Source of the DNA: Paramarasmius palmivorus
Taxonomy: Eukaryota; Basidiomycota; Agaricomycetes; Agaricales; Marasmiaceae
Length of the DNA: 64,000 bases
Direction: 5' to 3'
NCBI GenBank assembly: GCA_037176845.1
Contig: JAYKXP010000037.1
Span: 310,001 to 374,000 of the forward strand
Positions within the stretch are counted from its first letter, which is position 1. Every line of letters starts with the position of its first letter. A program made the position numbers and the translations under genes. Shown here in pieces: positions 57,621-64,000 of this stretch. The notes under the pieces were generated by a model, which did not search any database, had not been told where the DNA came from, and saw nothing but the letters and a program-made list of their open reading frames with translations.

Positions 57621-59962
57621 ATGTTTGAGTCGACTCTTCAACTCATTTACACCATTGTCCTTCCTAAACCTGTGAGTGTACACTCTATTCTACTCTCTTC
57701 TACTAACTAACAGTGGACGACAGTCATTCAAAGTGCCGCCTTCAAAACCAGATCCAATCTATCATACAGCGTCAAATCTCCCAACTCAATGTAAAGCTCT
57801 TCTTGCAACACGCCTAGGGTCAATACTAACAACACTGTTTAGATTCACCATTCGACGTTTCAAGATCCCAAACGCGTCTTAATCCAGCAACACCACGTCG
57901 GCGAGCTCGTTCAAGGTCAAGGAGTAACTCCAACGCAGACTGCTCCTCCAAGGCGTCTTCTTGCTGCTGTTCATGCAGTTGCCCATACGATACCCAGAAC
58001 CGTGACCAATCTCTACCATACCACCTCCCAGGTCTCGAATTCATGTCCGCCGTAGCGTCTTCACTTCTTTTGGTACCATCGCCTTCGCCTTTCACAGCAC
58101 ATTACTAGTACTAAAGCTTACCGGCACCTAGGAATCCCCAGCCCGTCAAACGCCTTTACATTCTACCCCAAAGCGAACACCCGTACAAGAGTCACCTACA
58201 CGTAGCAAGGTAATGGCGACATTCACTCATACGGAACCAACTCTCATGCATCTCTTAGAAACCTCGCCGCCATTCCACGACTTCTCTTGGATCGCCATAC
58301 GTCGGTTCTACCCGTAAAGCGCAATCGAAATCGAATAAAGAGAATATACCACCCAGCAAGGTAACGAATCCTAATCGCTGTATCTCGTACTAGTAAACCG
58401 CTCTAACCGTTAACGCAGTTCGAAACACCACCAAGAAACCCAACCAGGCGCTCTGGCTCTTCCAACGACAGAAACTTACCCAAGCGACCCATCCCAACTT
58501 CTCCTTCTCCCAACAGCGACCCCGAAAAGAAACTCCGACGATCAAGTGGTCGTATCGCTTCGTATGGAAGTGGCCAGGTAAGCTCAGCAATTCCACGCTG
58601 TATCTCCGCTGAAAACGTCGTCCAGTCGTTTGTCAAAGCTCTCAAGCGAAGCGTAGAAGACTCCTCAAGCGAAACAGAACCTGAACGAGAACCTTCAACC
58701 AACCCCGCAGCAACCACCTCAATCCAACCCTTCACGCTCGAGCTATCGCCTATATTAGAAGATCTCGCTGTATTCGACAGTGTCGGTACCAATTTGAACT
58801 TGTCGGCTCTTGGAAGTCTGGATACTATCGGAGCTAGAAGAGAACAACACGACGTCGAACTAATGCCATTCCATATAGTTGACGAAGTAAGCCTATCCCA
58901 TCGTTGAAGATCCTAACGATAACATACTAAGCCTTTCAGACTCCTTCGGCTTCTGCACCTCCAAAATCCGTGAAACCTTCTCTAGTTCTCCAACGCGCAT
59001 CTCTAGCTCTCGCTGCTCCAGCTCTGACTCTGACGAAACCAACACCCGAGTTGGAATCAATACCCGTTTTCGAAGATCTCCCAAATCCTGTTCTAACCTC
59101 AATCTCGCCTATGTTGACACCTATCCCGGACCTACATGCAGATAGTATCTCCTCTCTATCCCTTTCTCCTTCCCATACATCTCTCTCCCCGTCCTTTCTC
59201 CCTTCAACGCGAACCCCAGCACCGCTGCCGGCGTTCCCCAGATGCACAACCTGCGGCTTTGGCTTCGGAACAGGCTTTGACCTCAACGCGTCAATGGATA
59301 TGTTGGATGTATCGAGGCTTCCTTGTGGGGAGTGTGAAGGAGAGTGGGAGAGGTGTGTTGGGTGGTTTGGGGAGCGGGGGTTCGCTAGAGAGAGGAAGAA
59401 AGAGGAAGCTTCGAGATCGAAACGGGTTTCGTGGTTCAGGAAAGAGCAAGATCAAGAGCAAGAAGAAGGCAAGCGGAAGACTTTTAGCTTCAAGAAACGC
59501 TTCTCGTCCTCGTTCTCGTTCGCAAGAAAGAAGTCTAGCTCGACGCCTGTGTCTATGCCTGTGGTGACTGTTACACGTGTGCGTGTGGAGGAAGATGATC
59601 ATGACGGCTTTGAAATTGTCGGGGCCCAGGTATCGCCACCGAAGAAGATCAAGACGAACAACAAGAGGTTCTCGACTTCGACTTCTCCTTCTGATCCCCG
59701 AGAACGCCGTCCGCTTTCGTCTTCGTTTTTGGATCACAAGAGGTTCTCGGGTTTGTTCGCTCCGAAGAGTGAGAAGAGGTATTCGAGTGTTGGTGTGCAA
59801 ACTGGCGAATGCGAAGGAGAAGGAGGAAGAGAAGCTCCACCTGTGCGTCCTAGGGTTTCGACTCGGAGGGAGTCGAGGTTTATAGAGGATTTGGGTTGTG
59901 AGGAAGAAGGGGAAAGAGAAGCGATGGATGCGTTGCAGCCTTTGAGGTGGAGGTACCTTTAG
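57621..59962 (+). CDS. Ser/Arg/Pro-rich hypothetical protein with Cys-pair motif
   Basis: Exons 57621-57671, 57724-57790, 57843-58072, 58132-58209, 58259-58360, 58419-58577, 58626-58886 and 58940-59962 give 656 aa, nearly all phase 0. The first half is basic and Ser/Pro-rich (ATPRRRARSRSRSNS, SNKENIPPSK). A short conserved-looking helix FTLELSPILEDLAVFD follows. Near the middle lies RCTTCGFGFGTGFDLN, then LPCGECEGEWERCVGWF. The CxxC pairs could bind zinc. The C-terminal half is rich in Ser, Lys, Arg and Glu. No enzyme domain is seen. A decayed copy lies at 62990-64000, which shows that the gene has been duplicated locally. Confidence 0.72.
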
Positions 59963-60522
59963 ACTAAGATACACTCGAGCGATACCCCAACTTCAACGCT
60001 TTCGATCGGTGGCCGATGTACATACAAGCCCGTAACCGTTTGACTTGGGTCCCACAAAGTAATCGCGGCTCCCGATACCTCGTTTTCTAGTACACCCGAG
60101 TGGCACATTTTATTTCCATCCTAACCCATGGTATTTTATATTCTGGATGCGGAAAGTACCACTTGGCTCTGGGAGTATGCCATGAACGGACGGCGGCCTT
60201 TTGTCGCGAAAAAAGTAAGTAGGGTCTCAGGTCTGTATCCCATCCAAAGCCAAAGTTGATACTTTTCTTCTCGGGATCGGGATCGCTGGCACATGAATAT
60301 ACGAGTAGGAGCGCGTTGAATCTTATCTTATCAAACCTCGTGGGGAAAATCACGATCAAAAGCTCAAAGGTTTAGGCGGCCTGATTCTTGAAAGCTTGAT
60401 TCTTGACCGTCAGGCGGCCTATGCTCTCGCAACCATGCTATGTGTTGAATCCGTTACTATATATCATTCTAGGCTTTTTAGCATAAATCCCCTGTTCTTT
60501 CTTCCTTACCTCTTTACGAGTC
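59963..60522. other. Intergenic region
   Basis: No gene is seen between the disordered-protein gene and the MFS gene. Confidence 0.45.
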
Positions 60523-62843
60523 ATGGTGGAATCGGTTAAGAACAAGAAAGGGATGTTTCGGTCGATTATGATTATCGTGGGGTGCACAGTGGCTATGATA
60601 TCCAATGTGAGGTGACAGGTCCTTTTTTCGGGGCGTTCTGTTCGAGATTGAAATCCAACTTTTTTTTTTTTTTCCATTTAGATTTTCAATAGCACTAGCG
60701 TCTCCATCGCACTACCAACGATAGAACAAGGGCTTCGGATAGGTCCTATTGACCTCCAATGGATTGTTTCGGGGTACTCGTTGAGTTCGGTGAGGATCCC
60801 TACTACATCCTATTGGTCGACAACACTCAACAGCATACTACTGTGACTAGGGCTGTCTTCTACTGCTGTTAGCTCGTCTAGCCGATGTACACGGACGAAA
60901 AAAGGCATTTATTCTAGGATCCACATGGTTAGTGGCCTTTACACTAGCATGCGCGTTTGTCAAAGGTACGCACTGTTTCGAAATTCGCGCAGCCGCCAGC
61001 CGGGAATTGAAACCCGAGACAGACTCGTTGACTTTGAATGTGCTGCGTGGTTTACAGGGTGTAGGTGGAGCAGCTACGATTCCTGCCGCAGTGCGTGTTT
61101 GTCAGGATTGGCCCGGGAGGGACCTTGCTAACGTTGACCATGGTCCATTTGGCTACATAGATTGGGATCCTAGCACATTCGTTCCCGCCAGGTCAAATGC
61201 GAGCTATTGCGTTTGCATCATTCGGAGCTGGGGCGCCTGTTGGTGCAGCGTTTGGTTCAGCTATTGGAGGAGTGCTTACACAACTTACTGTGTACGTGGG
61301 TTTTTACGACTCAGAGTCATACTAGTGTGTAAGCAAAAAACTAACCAAGCACTTTGATAGACAAAAGTGGCGTTCGATATTCTACTTTAGTGCGGTATGT
61401 CACTCGGATTCCTTGGCATGGTCTTGTTTCTGACAATCTTTCTCAGGCGTTGACTTTTCTTTCCCTCGTTGTTGGGCTGCTGGCATTCGACCCAGACCAT
61501 CCTTCAGGGGAGCCGGATAAAAGGGTAGATTGGATTGGTGCCATCTTGGTGACTAGTGGTCTGGTGCTCATTGTGTTCGTACTGGCCCAAGGTGAAATTG
61601 CTCCTCAGAGATGGAAGACACCGTGTATGGCTTTCTTCATCCGATACCTTGCTTGGTCTGACGTTTCTCTGGGATAGATATCATCGTATTCTTGGTCATC
61701 GGTGTCCTGTTCGTCATTTTGTTTTTGCTCTGGCAACATCATCTGGAGATGGCCCAGACGGATGGTGGCATTAGGAGCACTTTTCCGCTGTCCAGGTGGC
61801 TACCGACACCTCCGCCGTTGATGCCGCTGTCTCTTTGGGCAAGAGCAAAGGGACGCGTGGCTGTGGTGATGTGGATCGCTTTCTTGTTGTGGGCATCGTT
61901 TATTGCGTGGAATTTCTGGGCATTGGTGAGTATAGCGCTTGGTGATTTCATTCTAATTGGATCTCAGCACTGTGATGTAGCTGTACTATCAAGACTTTGC
62001 AGGACTGTCCCCCATATTAACCATGGTTCGCATTGTGCCCATGTTTGTTACTGGGGTGCTATGTAACATCTTCGTTGCCCTCGTCGTGGGTTATGTACCC
62101 CTTGTATACCTCATGGGTTCGTATGCTTTCTTTCGTTCACTTTCGTTCGCTTTAGCTAATGTTCTCTTTGTGGCAGGTATGGGAACTATGATCACTAGCA
62201 CGGCATCTCTCTTGTTTGCTTTAATCGACCCCGACGCGCCGTACTGGGCATTTGGGTTTCCAGCAGCAATCGTTTCTGTATTTGGTGCCGAGTTTGTGTT
62301 CACAGCTGGAACGTTATTCATTGCCAAAGTTGCGCTTCCGCATCAACAGAGTATGGCGGGTGGTATCTTTCTGTGTATGATCCAGGCATGAGAAGTCTCC
62401 TCTCTTAGTCTTAGCTCCGAGTCTCGGGTACTCAATTGCGTGTCGTTATAGTTGGGAACCTCGTTGGGCATTACGATCTCTACCGTAGTTTTCAACAACG
62501 TTCTACACAAGACGTCTATGCGCCGACATTTACCGCCACCCCCTGATGCGAGACATGCACCTAAACCTGTTCAGCTTGAGTGTTATCATGCGGCGTTTTG
62601 GACGACGTTTGCGTTTGGTGTGTTGTGTAAGTTTTTTTGTTCTTATCATTATGTGCTTGTTTGTTTATCTTTGATTATGAAGCGTCGATACTTGCGGTAG
62701 CTTTCCTTCGTGGAGTTGGGGTTGTAGGTCACCGAAGAGGTGTGAAGGGCTCTGAAGAAGGGAAAGTGGAGACAGGGGAATCGGGAGATGTGACAGTGAA
62801 CGAGAACCAAAACACGAACTCTGAGGCTGTGGAAGTCAAGTGA
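60523..62843 (+). CDS. MFS transporter, DHA2-type (14 helices)
   Basis: Twelve exons give 558 aa (60523-60606, 60682-60789, 60851-60965, 60993-61090, 61161-61291, 61361-61394, 61447-61624, 61678-61925, 61981-62116, 62177-62385, 62452-62626, 62683-62843). Typical pieces are SIALPTIEQGL, LQWIVSGYSLSS, LADVHGRKKAF, LRGLQGVGGAATIPAA, ILAHSFPPGQMRAIAFASFG, LYYQDFAGLSPILTMVRI and PYWAFGFPAAIVSVFGAEF. These fit the fungal DHA2 drug:proton antiporters (aminotriazole-resistance type). The intron after 62385 has a GC donor (CAG|GCATGA) and is needed to join CMIQ to LGTSLGI. The substrate is unknown. Confidence 0.87.
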
Positions 62844-62989
62844 TGCCTGGAGATATACCTATTACTGTATGGATAGCGAAAATTTATGTACCCAGTGAAT
62901 CCCAGACTCAGAGATTCGGCCGTGTGACAGGCCTAATATTTAAATAATCTCCATCACTGACAGGGGGCCTATTTAAACAGAGTGACTCG

Positions 62990-64000
62990 GAACTTGAGCA
63001 GAGTAGAAATTGAACAGAAATTAAACAAGATGATGACGAGTAACTTGAACAATCCGGAATTGAACTACGGACATAAGTACGGGTTACCTAATAACACAAG
63101 AACCATCCCCGCTGGTCGTTCGTCGAGGCCCTCAGAGAAGACGCGTCTGACTCTTTATCCTCAAACGAAACAAAACCTGAATATTAATCTTCAACCAACC
63201 CAGATACTCGTAGTCAAAATAAACCCGCCGCAACTACCTCTATTCAAACGTCAAAGCTTCATGCTCGAGCTATCGCCTATCCTAGAAGATCTCGCTACAT
63301 TCGATACCTTACTGGCTCTTGGGACAATGAACGCTATCGGGACGGATTCTACTTCTACTGGACACGCAAGACAAGAACACGACGTCGAACCAATGTCATT
63401 TCGTATAGAAAACGCCAACAAAGTAAGCGTATCCTATTACTATTACCGTACCGGATGACATATGCTGACACCAATCCCCGACATACTCACAGATAGTATC
63501 TCCTCTTTATCTCTCCCCGTCTTTTCTCTCTATCACATATTCGACACGAACCCCGGTACCACTACCGGCCTTCCCCAGATGTACAACCTGCGGCTTTGAC
63601 TTTGGAACCGGGTTTGACCTCAACGTATCAATGGATAGTATGTTGGATGTATCGAGGCTTCCGTGTGAGATGTGTGAAGAACAGTGGGAGAGGTGTGTTG
63701 GGTGGTTTGGAGAGCGTGCTGGTGGTCATATGTAGGGGTGGCCCAGGTGATAAGAGGAATTCAGGGTTTTCGTGGTTTAGGAAAGATCAAGAGCAAGATC
63801 AAGACGACTCTACACCTGGTAATCATTGGACGTCCAAGGCTTTTAGGTTTAGCTTCAAGAAACGGTTTTCGTTCTCAAGAAAGATGCCTACCTCGACGCC
63901 TATGCCTATGCCTGTGGTGACTGTTACACGTGTGCGTGTGGAAGAAGATGACTATGACGGTTTTATGGGTCCGAAGAAGATCAAGATGGCTTCGACTTCT
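62990..64000 (+). pseudogene. Decayed second copy of the 57621 gene (runs off window)
   Basis: The frame 62982-63458 includes FMLELSPILEDLATFD and HDVEPMSFRIEN, matching FTLELSPILEDLAVFD and HDVELMPFHIVD of the 57621 gene. Later pieces around 63545-63720 (RCTTCGFDFGTGFDLN, LPCEMCEEQWERCVGWF) match in order. A stop at 63735 and changed splice sites break the protein, and similarity then resumes at SFKKRFSFSRK and PVVTVTRVRVEEDD. The early exons are missing. A functional truncated paralog cannot be ruled out. Confidence 0.7.

Noticed and set aside
59291..59974. 227-codon minus-strand frame
   Set aside because: It is antisense to the last exon of the 57621 gene and has a low-complexity Arg/Ser/Phe composition caused by that exon.

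Overview
The window looks like nuclear DNA of a mushroom-forming basidiomycete (Agaricomycetes). Genes carry many short introns (about 48-65 nt) with GT..AG ends and CTAAC/CTGAC-like branch sites. The gene content also fits: an Argonaute, a peptidyl-Lys-type M35 deuterolysin, two DUF6593 genes, an Agaricomycete-type protein with a C-terminal Zn(II)2Cys6 finger, and tRNA-Val genes with introns. All exon structures were built by hand from splice signals, reading phase and family motifs. No transcript data or database search was available.

Layout. (1) 1-4.2 kb: a DNAJC3/P58IPK-like ER co-chaperone flanked by two tRNA-Val(AAC) genes in opposite orientation. (2) 4.2-31.7 kb: a gene-poor, rearranged region. 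It holds broken fragments of an aminoglycoside-phosphotransferase-like (APH/AIM9-type) kinase gene, pieces of the local DNAJC3 gene and of the Zn2Cys6 gene, two long duplicated repeats, a telomere-like tract, a tRNA-like element, an inverted-repeat element with a 10-bp flanking duplication, and four small intact paralogous genes. These four share the pattern T-x-x-R-G-x-x-x-x-T-x-N-N and form a family I do not recognise. (3) 31.7-62.8 kb: a gene-dense block. In order it holds a Ser-rich protein, an unknown protein, MED21 (-) divergent from RTF2 (+), DUF6593 (+), a berberine-bridge-type FAD oxidase (-), Argonaute (-), a GFA/CENP-V-domain protein (-), a YHM2-like mitochondrial carrier (-), M35 protease (-), DUF6593 (-), eIF2A (+), a DHA1-type MFS transporter (-), a disordered protein (+) and a DHA2-type MFS transporter (+). 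(4) 63-64 kb: a decayed second copy of the disordered-protein gene that runs off the window.

The genes do not form one pathway. The gene-dense block is ordinary housekeeping plus secretion and transport functions, and the accessory region is where new biology is most likely. The main candidates for follow-up are the four-member two-repeat protein family, the possible 3-nt microexon and the frame problem in the Argonaute gene, four GC-AG introns, and the inverted-repeat element.
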